This document shows positions 1-5,352 of a stretch of 7,046 bases of DNA, piece by piece. Every line of letters begins with the position of its first letter. Position 1 is the stretch's first letter. This stretch comes from Chloroflexota bacterium (GTDB lineage: Bacteria > Chloroflexota > Dehalococcoidia > DSTF01 > RBG-16-68-14): contig JADFRJ010000122.1 of the NCBI GenBank assembly GCA_022561355.1, positions 1 to 7,046 on the forward strand. The letters are read 5' to 3'. The notes under the pieces are model-generated. The model searched no databases. It worked only from the letters and a program-made list of their open reading frames with translations, and was not told the DNA's origin. The position numbers and the translations under genes were made by a program.

Positions 1-870
1 ATCGACCGTGTCATCGATGCTTATGGTCGCGATCGCGCCAGCCTGCTTGACGACCGCGTCCCAGATCGCCGTCGATGTCGCCAACGAGGCGGTGTGCGAG
101 GCTGTGGCGCGCGCGCCCGCTTCGGTGACGCCACCCTTCCAGACGACGACGGGCTTCTTAGCGGTAGCCCGCCGCAGCGACTCGAACAGCCGGCGGCCGT
201 CCTTCGTGCCTTCGACGTACATCGCGATCACCTTCGTGTCGTCGTCCTGCGTCAGGTAGTCGACATAATCCGGCACGTCGAGGACTTCGACGTTACCGAT
301 GCTGATCGACGTGCTGATGCGCACGCCCTGGGCCGCGCCTGTCAGGCTGAAGTTGATCGCGTGCGTGCCCGATTGCGAGATGAAGCCGACCGGGCCCGCT
401 TCGCCGGTGAGTTGTTCGCCGGACTGGCGAACGCCTAGCTTCGCGTTGTAGACGCCCATGCAGTTCGGCCCGATCAGCGCTAGGGAGGCGTCGCGGGCGA
501 TCTCGCCCAGCTCGGCCTGCAGCGTCGCGCCTTCCTCCTCGCCGGTCTCCGCGAAGCCCGACGTGAACAGCGCGACGCCGCCTACGCCCCTCGCGGCGCA
601 GTCCGCGATGATGCGTGGCGAGATCTGGCGCGGGACAGCACAGAGGACGTAGTCGATATCGCCGGGAACATCGGCGAGCGACGTGAAGTTCTGGACGCCC
701 ATCTCTTCGATGCCGGGAATTTCCTTCGGGTCGAGCTGGACGGAGTACACCTTGCCGCTGAAGTCCTTCATGTTGCGCAGCCACATGTAGCCGTTCATGC
801 GCTTATCACCGACGACCACAATCACCTTGGGGTTCAGCGCCCGGGCGAGGCTGGCCGTGAAGTCTGGCAT
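1..870 (-). CDS. NDP-forming acyl-CoA synthetase, CoA-binding (alpha-type) subunit, partial
   Basis: The reading frame opens at ATG 870 and stays open to the left edge, giving the first 290 residues; family alpha subunits are usually about 450-480, so the C-terminal part is missing. The family interconverts acyl-CoA + ADP + Pi and acid + ATP + CoA in the cytoplasm. Visible features are an N-terminal Rossmann CoA-binding domain (about 1-135, with KVIVVVGDKRMNG at 15-27), IGPNCMG at 133-139, a succinyl-CoA-ligase-like flavodoxin domain starting near GFISQSG (162-168), and KGG..EAGARATASHT at 245-260. His259 lies where ADP-forming acetyl-CoA synthetases carry the phosphorylated alpha-subunit histidine (near 257). 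The glycine loop departs from the usual GAS..PG..G pattern. The gene follows the ATP-grasp gene by 18 bases with no clear Shine-Dalgarno, so co-transcription is likely. The acyl substrate cannot be told from the sequence. Confidence 0.9.
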   Translation of the reverse strand, partial: MPDFTASLARALNPKVIVVVGDKRMNGYMWLRNMKDFSGKVYSVQLDPKEIPGIEEMGVQNFTSLADVPGDIDYVLCAVPRQISPRIIADCAARGVGGVALFTSGFAETGEEEGATLQAELGEIARDASLALIGPNCMGVYNAKLGVRQSGEQLTGEAGPVGFISQSGTHAINFSLTGAAQGVRISTSISIGNVEVLDVPDYVDYLTQDDDTKVIAMYVEGTKDGRRLFESLRRATAKKPVVVWKGGVTEAGARATASHTASLATSTAIWDAVVKQAGAIATISIDDTVD

Positions 871-888
871 TGTGCGCTGGCCTGGCTG

Positions 889-1602
889 TTAGCTCGGCTC
901 GGAGAGCACGATGCGGGCGTCTACCGCAACGGCGCCCTTGGGGTAGGCGAAGACCGGGTTGAGGTCCAACTCCGCAACGTCAGGGTGCGCCTCAATGAAC
1001 TCGGAAAGCTGCACGAGCAGCCCTTCCAGCGCTGCGATGTCTGATGGCTCCGCGCCGCGGTGTCCCTCCAGAATCGGGAAGCCCTGGATCTCGTGGATCA
1101 TCTGGCTCGCGTCGCGGCGGGTGATGGGTATGACCCGGAACGCCACATCCTTGAGCACCTCGACGAGCACGCCACCGAGTCCGAACATGAGCACCGGCCC
1201 GAACTGGGGGTCCATCGTCATGCCGGTGATCACCTCGACGCCGGGCTCCGCCATGCGTTGTACGGATACGCCGTCGATGTGGGCCTTGGCGTCCGCCTTC
1301 TTCCCGGCCTTCGTTATCTCGCCGAAGGCCGCGCGCACCGCGTCGGCGGTTTCAACGTTGAGTAGCACGCCGCCCACGTCGGACTTGTGCGTGATCTGCG
1401 CCGAAACGATCTTGAGCGCGACGGGATAGCCGATGTCGCCGGCGATGGTGGCCGCCTCATCGGCCGTCGTCGCGAGCTGCGCCTCGATGACAGGGATGCC
1501 TGCCGCCGCGAGCAGCTCCTTCGCCTCCACTTCGGAGAGCACGGAGCGGCCCTCGCTGCGGGCCTGTTCGATGATGCCGTTGCCACTGGAGCGTTTAGCC
1601 AT
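889..1602 (-). CDS. NDP-forming acyl-CoA synthetase, ATP-grasp (beta-type) subunit
   Basis: This 237-residue protein matches the ATP-grasp_5 type, the nucleotide-binding partner of the CoA-binding subunit encoded just downstream. Together they would transfer phosphate between the acyl phosphate and ADP or GDP. The N-terminus (IIEQARSEGRSVLSEVEAKELL, then AGIPV) is the typical family opening. The stretch ALKIVSAQITHKSDVGGV contains His72, at the place of the conserved beta-subunit histidine (about 71) that relays phosphate from the alpha histidine. A glycine-rich MFGLGGVLVEVLKDV segment and the C-terminal ELDLNPVFA...GAVAVDARIVL are also family hallmarks. ATG 1602 is preferred over an in-frame TTG at 1641 and an ATG at 1614, because the family similarity begins just after 1602 and the TTG lies inside a promoter -35 box. 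Separate beta and alpha genes, rather than the fused form found in many bacteria, are encoded here. Confidence 0.9.
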   Translation of the reverse strand: MAKRSSGNGIIEQARSEGRSVLSEVEAKELLAAAGIPVIEAQLATTADEAATIAGDIGYPVALKIVSAQITHKSDVGGVLLNVETADAVRAAFGEITKAGKKADAKAHIDGVSVQRMAEPGVEVITGMTMDPQFGPVLMFGLGGVLVEVLKDVAFRVIPITRRDASQMIHEIQGFPILEGHRGAEPSDIAALEGLLVQLSEFIEAHPDVAELDLNPVFAYPKGAVAVDARIVLSEPS

Positions 1603-1612
1603 AAGCTGTCGC

Positions 1613-1641
1613 ATCTTATCGATGTGCCGGATCAGCGTCAA
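1613..1641 (-). promoter_or_regulatory. Sigma70-like promoter of the acyl-CoA synthetase operon
   Basis: Read on the minus strand, TTGACG (1641-1636, 5 of 6 to consensus) is followed after exactly 17 bases by TAAGAT (1618-1613, 4 of 6). Transcription should begin around 1603-1607, which is within a few bases of ATG 1602, so the message would be leaderless or nearly so. No Shine-Dalgarno precedes that ATG, which agrees. This is a consensus match by eye only. Confidence 0.55.
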
Positions 1642-1658
1642 CGGCGAAATGTTGGTGT

Positions 1659-1696
1659 CCCCCCAGGCGGGGGCCTAAGGGTCACCCTAGAGCTCT
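1659..1696. other. Palindrome cluster in divergent intergenic region
   Basis: Three inverted repeats lie side by side just upstream of the minus-strand promoter: CCCCC-AGGC-GGGGG (1660-1673), AGGGT-C-ACCCT (1678-1688) and the perfect palindrome AGAGCTCT (1689-1696). They could be operator sites for the synthetase operon or a hairpin. There is no T-run to make the first a convincing terminator. The rest of 1603-1787 shows no gene that I can support. Confidence 0.35.
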
Positions 1697-1787
1697 GACG
1701 GTTGTGTGGCTACGAAGCGACTCAGTCTCACCGTGCTACCGTTCTGCGGGTGTGGTGAGGAGGAGCCGGATGACTCAACGGACAAAG

Positions 1788-1815
1788 TTGTCATCCTTCC
1801 ACGACGGTGTATACT
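1788..1815 (+). promoter_or_regulatory. Promoter of the tRNA-Gly gene
   Basis: TTGTCA (1788-1793, 5 of 6) and TATACT (1810-1815, 5 of 6) are separated by 16 bases. Transcription would start near 1822, only a few bases before the mature tRNA 5' end at 1825. The position and quality of the boxes fit a strong stable-RNA promoter. Confidence 0.7.
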
Positions 1816-1824
1816 GGGTGCTGA

Positions 1825-1899
1825 GCGGAAGTGGCTCAGTGGTAGAGCACGTCCTTGCCAAGGACGGGGTCGCGAGTTCGAATCTCGTCTTCCGCTCCA
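1825..1899 (+). tRNA. tRNA-Gly (anticodon GCC)
   Basis: A complete cloverleaf can be drawn. The acceptor stem GCGGAAG (1825-1831) pairs perfectly with CTTCCGC (1889-1895), followed by discriminator T1896 and an encoded CCA (1897-1899). The D-arm shows GGCTCAGTGGTAGAGC. The anticodon stem CGTCC/GGACG encloses loop TTGCCAA, with anticodon GCC at 1857-1859, reading GGC and GGU glycine codons. The T-loop is TTCGAAT (1877-1883) on a 5-bp stem that includes one G-U pair. It sits between its own promoter and a strong hairpin, so it is probably a single-gene transcript. Open frames that run across it are shadows. Confidence 0.97.
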
Positions 1900-1910
1900 G
1901 TTGGGTACTC

Positions 1911-1938
1911 AAGAGCACGGCCATTTGGCCGTGCTCTT
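1911..1938 (+). terminator. Hairpin terminator after tRNA-Gly
   Basis: AAGAGCACGGCC (1911-1922) and GGCCGTGCTCTT (1927-1938) form a perfect 12-bp stem around the 4-base loop ATTT, 11 bases after the CCA end. The following bases (CCTATGTG) are not a good U-tract, so termination efficiency is uncertain. The position and stem strength still make termination of the tRNA transcript the natural reading, and it insulates the export operon from the tRNA promoter. Confidence 0.65.
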
Positions 1939-1978
1939 CCTATGTGCCGAACGGCCCTTGACGCTTTGTGACAGTTTC

Positions 1979-2017
1979 TGAACGACGTTCATATGTCGTT
2001 GATTAGATTGCCATAAT
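1979..2017 (+). promoter_or_regulatory. Promoter with operator-like inverted repeats upstream of the export operon
   Basis: A possible sigma70 promoter is TTCATA (1988-1993, 4 of 6), 18 bases, then CATAAT (2012-2017, 5 of 6), with a start near 2024. Two perfect inverted repeats overlap the -35 box: TGAAC-GAC-GTTCA (1979-1991) and AACGAC-N8-GTCGTT (1981-2000). A dimeric repressor bound here would block RNA polymerase, as is common for export operons controlled by TetR- or MarR-type regulators. No regulator gene is in the window, so the protein that binds is unknown. Confidence 0.5.
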
Positions 2018-2102
2018 GTGCTATCTCTCATCCTGACGTAACAGGCATGTTTTTAGACTGAGTGACGAAGAAGCGGCTGAGTAGCGGGGCTGGCCGTTTG
2101 GG

Positions 2103-2115
2103 GGGAGACGCTGTG
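2103..2115 (+). promoter_or_regulatory. Ribosome binding site deciding the adaptor start
   Basis: A G-run ending in GGAG lies five bases before GTG 2113, and it is the best Shine-Dalgarno-like sequence near the 5' end of the frame. The upstream in-frame GTG at 2062 is preceded by TTTTTAGACTGA, with no purine-rich site. The shorter protein keeps the whole transmembrane anchor. Confidence 0.55.
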
Positions 2116-4593
2116 AATCTAGAAGAAGAACTGGCAATCGAAGTAAATCCATGGCGAGGACGCCTCATCACACTGGGCGTTCTCGTTGGTATCGCCGCTG
2201 TGATTGGCGTTGCCGTATTCGCCTTCTTCTTCCGCGATGAGTCGGAGACGACGCGTGCCACGGAGGACCTCGTCGTCGGGCGTGCCACCATCAACGCTAA
2301 CCTGATCGTCTCAGGTGTAGCCGAGGCTCAACTGATCAGCAACCTTACGTTCCGAACGTCCGGCCGCGTCGGCAACCTCGCGGTCAGTGTAGGCGACGAA
2401 GTGGAAGAGGGCGACATTCTGGCATCACTGGAGTCTGACGAGCTAGACAACGCGATCGCCGCCGCGCAGGCTCTCCTTGCCGCATCGCAAGCTCGTCTCG
2501 CATTGCTGCTCGAGGGCGCAACTGACGCCGAGCTGGCAGCAGCAACTCAGAATGTGGTCTCTGCGGAGGTGGCGCTGGACAACGCTCAGCGCGATTTGGG
2601 CGTGCTGCTCGAAGGCCCCAGCCAGACGCAGCTCACGGCCGATGAGCAGTCCGTCGTCACCGCCGAGGCGGCGCTGAACCAGGCGAATCGCGACAGGCAG
2701 TCGCTGATCGATGGCCCCACACCGCCGCAGATCGCGAGCGCAAACCAGGTCGTCATCTCAGCACAGGCCGCTCTCGACCAGGCCATGCGCGACAGGCAGT
2801 CGCTCATCGATGGGGCGACGGTCGCGCAGATCGCGCAGGCCGATCAAAACGTTGCCTCTGCCCAGGCCGGCCTGAACCTCGCGGAGCGGAGCTTGCAGAA
2901 CATCATGGACAGCCCGACCGATGCCCAGGTCGCCGCGGCCCAGCAATCGGTTGCCGCCGCGGAAGCGAGCCTCGCCTCAGCTCGTGCCTCGCTTGATCGC
3001 CTGGAGGCCGGCCCTGATGATGCGGTCATCATTGCCGCCGAGGCCCAGGTCACTGCCGCGGAGCAAGGCGTCGCTAGCGCGGAAGTTGCTCAGGACAGCG
3101 CTGACGCGAACGTCACCGTCGCGGAGGCGGCCGTCCTGGGCGCGGGCTTCGCCTACTGCGCGCTCAACCCTGGAGATTCCATCTGCCCCGTCGACGTACC
3201 TCTGTCCACGGGAGAGGTCGACGACCTGCTCGATCTCCTGAGCGACCCGGGCACGGACCCCGGCCTCATCACACCCATCAATACACTGATCCAGACCAAC
3301 TCGGTGTTCCTCTCAGCGCTCAACGCGGTGGATACGGCCGAACTGGCGTTGGAATCGGCGGAAGCGTCACTAGAGGCCGCCGAAGCGAACCTGGACGCGC
3401 TCACGGATGGGCCGTCCGATCAAGAGATCAACGCGGCGGAAGCGGCCGTCACGGCGGCTGAGGGAGGACTCACACTCGCCGAGCTAACCCTCGATGAACT
3501 GCTGGACGGCATCGACCCAGACGACATCGCGAGCGCCGAGGACTCCGTCGTCACGGCGCAGGCCGCCCTTGCCGCGGCCATCACGAGCCGCGCCGACCTC
3601 CTAGACGGCCCCGACGCCGGCGACATCGCGCGCGTGGACGGTGCCATCCTAACGGCCCGGGCCGTGCTTGATACGGCGGTCGCCAACCAGGAGGACCTGC
3701 TTGAAGGCCCTGACGACGATGACTTCGCCCGCGCGGACGACCAGATCCGCTCTGCTCGGGCCGCCCTGAACGCGGCGCAGGCGCGTAGGGACGACCTGCT
3801 CGACGATCCGGAATCGGACGATGTTGACAAATCCGAGAACACCGAGTTGATCGCGGAAGCCGCCGTCGGCGCGGCGCGGGCCGTGCTTGTGGAGACGGAA
3901 CGTGGCCCTCGCCAGACCCAGATCGCTCAGGAGCAGGCCAATGTTCGCTCGTCGCGGCTTCAAGTAGAAGCGGCCCAGATCCTCAAGCGAAACGCTCAGA
4001 TCATCTCCCCGTTCAATGGCACGGTGGCTGCCGTGAACATCAGCCTCGGCGAATTCGCTGGCACTGCGGCAGAGCCGGCCATCGTTCTGCTCACTCCGGA
4101 CGCGGTGGTGTTTGAGATGAACATCGGCGAGACGGACTATCCGCAGGTTCAGCTCGATCAGACCGGCGTGGCGCTCTTCGATGCGCTTCCAGGCCAGCCC
4201 TACCCGTTCCGCGTGATCGAGATCGGCCTTTCGCCGGTCTCGAACCAGGGCGTGGTCACGTACCCGATAACAGGAGCAATCATCGTGCTGCCCGACGCGC
4301 CTCGCCCGGCGCCCGGCATGAGCGCCAATGGGCAGATCGTCACCGACTCGAAAGTCGATGTCGTCGCAGTACCGCCGCGAGCGATCCGTAGGAGTGGCGG
4401 TAACCAAGTCGTAGAGGTCCGGCGAGGCGATTCGGTCGTTGAGCAGATTGTCACCACGGGCGCTTCTGACAACTTCAACGTGGAGATACTGGAGGGCCTG
4501 GTTGAAGGGGATATAATTGTAGTGCCGAGCCTCATCACCGGCAGATCCGGCGACGAAGCGCCTGATCCAACGCTACCGTCCAGAATCAGATAG
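2113..4593 (+). CDS. Giant HlyD/MacA-type membrane fusion (periplasmic adaptor) protein with 33-residue helical repeats
   Basis: This is the adaptor subunit of a MacAB-like exporter: anchored in the membrane, with its body outside, it would couple the permease to the exterior. From GTG 2113 the protein has 826 residues; MacA has about 370. A single transmembrane anchor lies at about 19-40. An N-terminal half lipoyl domain follows (GRVGNLAVSVGDEVEEGDIL, about 84-103), then a helical array of 33-residue units most of which end in D/E-G-P (about 104-631). The second lipoyl half opens with SPFNGTV at 632-638, and beta-barrel and membrane-proximal domains end the protein (PGMSANGQIV, VPPRAI). A 67-residue insert at about 335-401 carries the only two cysteines (349, 358). 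GTG 2113 is chosen because GGGGGGAG sits 5 bases before it; an in-frame GTG at 2062 would add 17 residues but has no Shine-Dalgarno. The ATPase gene starts 9 bases after the stop codon. The substrate is unknown. Confidence 0.88.
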   Translation: MNLEEELAIEVNPWRGRLITLGVLVGIAAVIGVAVFAFFFRDESETTRATEDLVVGRATINANLIVSGVAEAQLISNLTFRTSGRVGNLAVSVGDEVEEGDILASLESDELDNAIAAAQALLAASQARLALLLEGATDAELAAATQNVVSAEVALDNAQRDLGVLLEGPSQTQLTADEQSVVTAEAALNQANRDRQSLIDGPTPPQIASANQVVISAQAALDQAMRDRQSLIDGATVAQIAQADQNVASAQAGLNLAERSLQNIMDSPTDAQVAAAQQSVAAAEASLASARASLDRLEAGPDDAVIIAAEAQVTAAEQGVASAEVAQDSADANVTVAEAAVLGAGFAYCALNPGDSICPVDVPLSTGEVDDLLDLLSDPGTDPGLITPINTLIQTNSVFLSALNAVDTAELALESAEASLEAAEANLDALTDGPSDQEINAAEAAVTAAEGGLTLAELTLDELLDGIDPDDIASAEDSVVTAQAALAAAITSRADLLDGPDAGDIARVDGAILTARAVLDTAVANQEDLLEGPDDDDFARADDQIRSARAALNAAQARRDDLLDDPESDDVDKSENTELIAEAAVGAARAVLVETERGPRQTQIAQEQANVRSSRLQVEAAQILKRNAQIISPFNGTVAAVNISLGEFAGTAAEPAIVLLTPDAVVFEMNIGETDYPQVQLDQTGVALFDALPGQPYPFRVIEIGLSPVSNQGVVTYPITGAIIVLPDAPRPAPGMSANGQIVTDSKVDVVAVPPRAIRRSGGNQVVEVRRGDSVVEQIVTTGASDNFNVEILEGLVEGDIIVVPSLITGRSGDEAPDPTLPSRIR
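2521..3015 (+). repeat. Five in-frame 99-bp (33-residue) tandem units, first arm of the adaptor
   Basis: Units begin at 2521, 2620, 2719, 2818 and 2917, each exactly 33 codons. The consensus is roughly x-x-x-Q/E-I/L/V-A-x-A-x-Q-x-V-x-x-A-x-x-x-L-x-x-A-x-R-x-x-x-x-L-x-D/E-G-P. Hydrophobic or alanine positions 5, 8, 12, 15, 19, 22 and 29 follow 3-4 heptad spacing, and the pattern is reset at each G-P. Units two and three share 18 of 33 residues, including the run RDRQSLIDG. A weaker copy precedes at about 2422-2520 and another follows at about 3016-3114. Confidence 0.9.
3115..3315 (+). other. 67-residue non-repeat insert with a cysteine pair (putative tip of the helical stalk)
   Basis: This central stretch of the adaptor gene breaks the repeat. 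It encodes GFAYCALNPGDSICPVD followed by an acidic, Asp/Leu-rich and proline-containing segment (DDLLDLLSDPGTDPG). The codons for the two cysteines are at 3157-3159 and 3184-3186, nine residues apart, and I find no other cysteine in the protein. The position in the middle of the symmetric repeat array suggests the turn of a helical hairpin; this is inference. Boundaries are set by counting 33-codon units inward and are approximate. Confidence 0.55.
3415..3909 (+). repeat. Five in-frame 99-bp (33-residue) tandem units, second arm of the adaptor
   Basis: Units begin at 3415, 3514, 3613, 3712 and 3811, each exactly 33 codons with the same helix plus D/E-x-P ending as the first arm. They are more acidic: I count 41 Asp/Glu against 21 in the first five units. 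Unit four opens with four aspartates. A weaker copy precedes at about 3316-3414, and a final one at 3910-4005 leads directly into the second lipoyl half. Confidence 0.88.
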
Positions 4594-4602
4594 CGTAAAG
4601 CA

Positions 4603-5352
4603 ATGATCAGCCTGACCGGTATCACCAAGATCTACACCGTTGGGACCCAGCGTGTCGCCGCGCTCAACGGCGTGGACTTGGAGATCGAGGACGGTGAGTT
4701 CCTCTCCATCATGGGGCCGTCTGGTTCCGGCAAATCTACGCTGATGAATATCATTGGCTGCCTGGACAGGCAAACGGATGGAGAATACATACTCGATGGC
4801 CTCAACGTCAGGCGCCTCGTCGACAACCAGCTCGCCACGCTGCGTAACCGGCGGCTGGGCTTCGTCTTCCAGTCGTTTAACCTGCTACCTAGGATGAGCG
4901 CCATCGACCAGGTCGCGCTCCCATTGTTGTACAGGGGCGCCACCAACCGAAAACGGGCCGCCGCTGCGGCGCTCAATCTCGTCGGCCTCGCGGATCGCAT
5001 GGACCACAGGCCGACGCAACTCTCGGGCGGCCAGCAGCAACGCGTTGCGATCGCGCGGTCGCTCGTCACCCGTCCAGCCATCATTCTGGCTGATGAACCG
5101 ACCGGTGCTCTCGACTCGAAGACCAGCATGGACGTGATGGCCGTGTTCCGCAGCCTTAACGAAGAGTTGGGGATTACGATCGCATTCGTCACGCACGAAA
5201 GTATCGTGGCAAACTATACACGCCGGATCGTCTCGCTTCTCGATGGTAAGGTCGTCGGAGACAGACCAAACGTGCCGTCATACGAGCGCGATGGTGAGAA
5301 GATGGAGAATGCGCCGGCTGGCGCCGCTACTCCAGCGGAGGCTCCGTCATGA
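4603..5352 (+). CDS. ABC transporter ATP-binding protein, MacB/LolD type
   Basis: This 249-residue cytoplasmic ATPase would power the export complex. All ABC motifs are intact: Walker A GPSGSGKST (38-46), Q-loop Gln90 in FVFQSFNLLP, signature LSGGQQQR (140-147), Walker B IILADE (160-165) followed by PTGALD, and H-loop His198 in FVTHE. The spacing and the phrases GPSGSGKSTLMNIIGCLD and LADEPTGALDS are typical of the MacB/LolD/YknY family. Family members use a mechanotransmission mechanism with a FtsX-like permease. A short Ala/Pro/Glu-rich tail (about 225-249) follows the conserved domain. The gene begins 9 bases after the adaptor stop with no clear Shine-Dalgarno, and its TGA overlaps the permease ATG. 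The ATPase is a separate gene from the permease, unlike the fused E. coli MacB. Confidence 0.96.
   Translation: MISLTGITKIYTVGTQRVAALNGVDLEIEDGEFLSIMGPSGSGKSTLMNIIGCLDRQTDGEYILDGLNVRRLVDNQLATLRNRRLGFVFQSFNLLPRMSAIDQVALPLLYRGATNRKRAAAAALNLVGLADRMDHRPTQLSGGQQQRVAIARSLVTRPAIILADEPTGALDSKTSMDVMAVFRSLNEELGITIAFVTHESIVANYTRRIVSLLDGKVVGDRPNVPSYERDGEKMENAPAGAATPAEAPS
5337..5351 (+). promoter_or_regulatory. Shine-Dalgarno and ATGA start-stop overlap
   Basis: GGAGG (5337-5341) lies seven bases before ATG 5349, inside the end of the ATPase gene. The permease start and ATPase stop share ATGA. This supports translational coupling and equal production of the two transporter subunits. Confidence 0.8.

Noticed and set aside
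94..438. Plus-strand open frames opposite the synthetase genes (also 959-1429 and 1387-1698)
   Set aside because: Their Arg/Ala- or Ser-rich products lack recognisable motifs and lie antisense to well-supported genes in a GC-rich region.
293..784. Arg-rich minus-strand frame
   Set aside because: It is a shadow of the CoA-binding subunit, which is open across the whole stretch in another minus frame and carries clear family motifs.
1603..1641. N-terminal extension of the ATP-grasp protein to the TTG codon
   Set aside because: The segment overlaps a good promoter and lies outside the family similarity.
1825..1960. tRNA 3' end as an integration site of a genomic island
   Set aside because: No integrase gene and no direct repeat of the tRNA 3' end is visible in the window; the hairpin after it is better explained as a terminator.
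1704..1981. Two plus-strand frames spanning the tRNA
   Set aside because: They run through the tRNA-Gly gene and its terminator hairpin, so they cannot be real proteins.
2521..3909. Regularly spaced repeats as a possible CRISPR array or minisatellite
   Set aside because: The 99-bp period is an exact multiple of codons inside one open frame, and conservation is at the protein level with diverged DNA, unlike identical CRISPR repeats with unique spacers.
3649..4407. 252-codon minus-strand frame opposite the adaptor
   Set aside because: It is antisense to the adaptor, whose lipoyl and repeat motifs are clear, and its Arg/Asp/His-rich translation is typical of a reverse-strand shadow.
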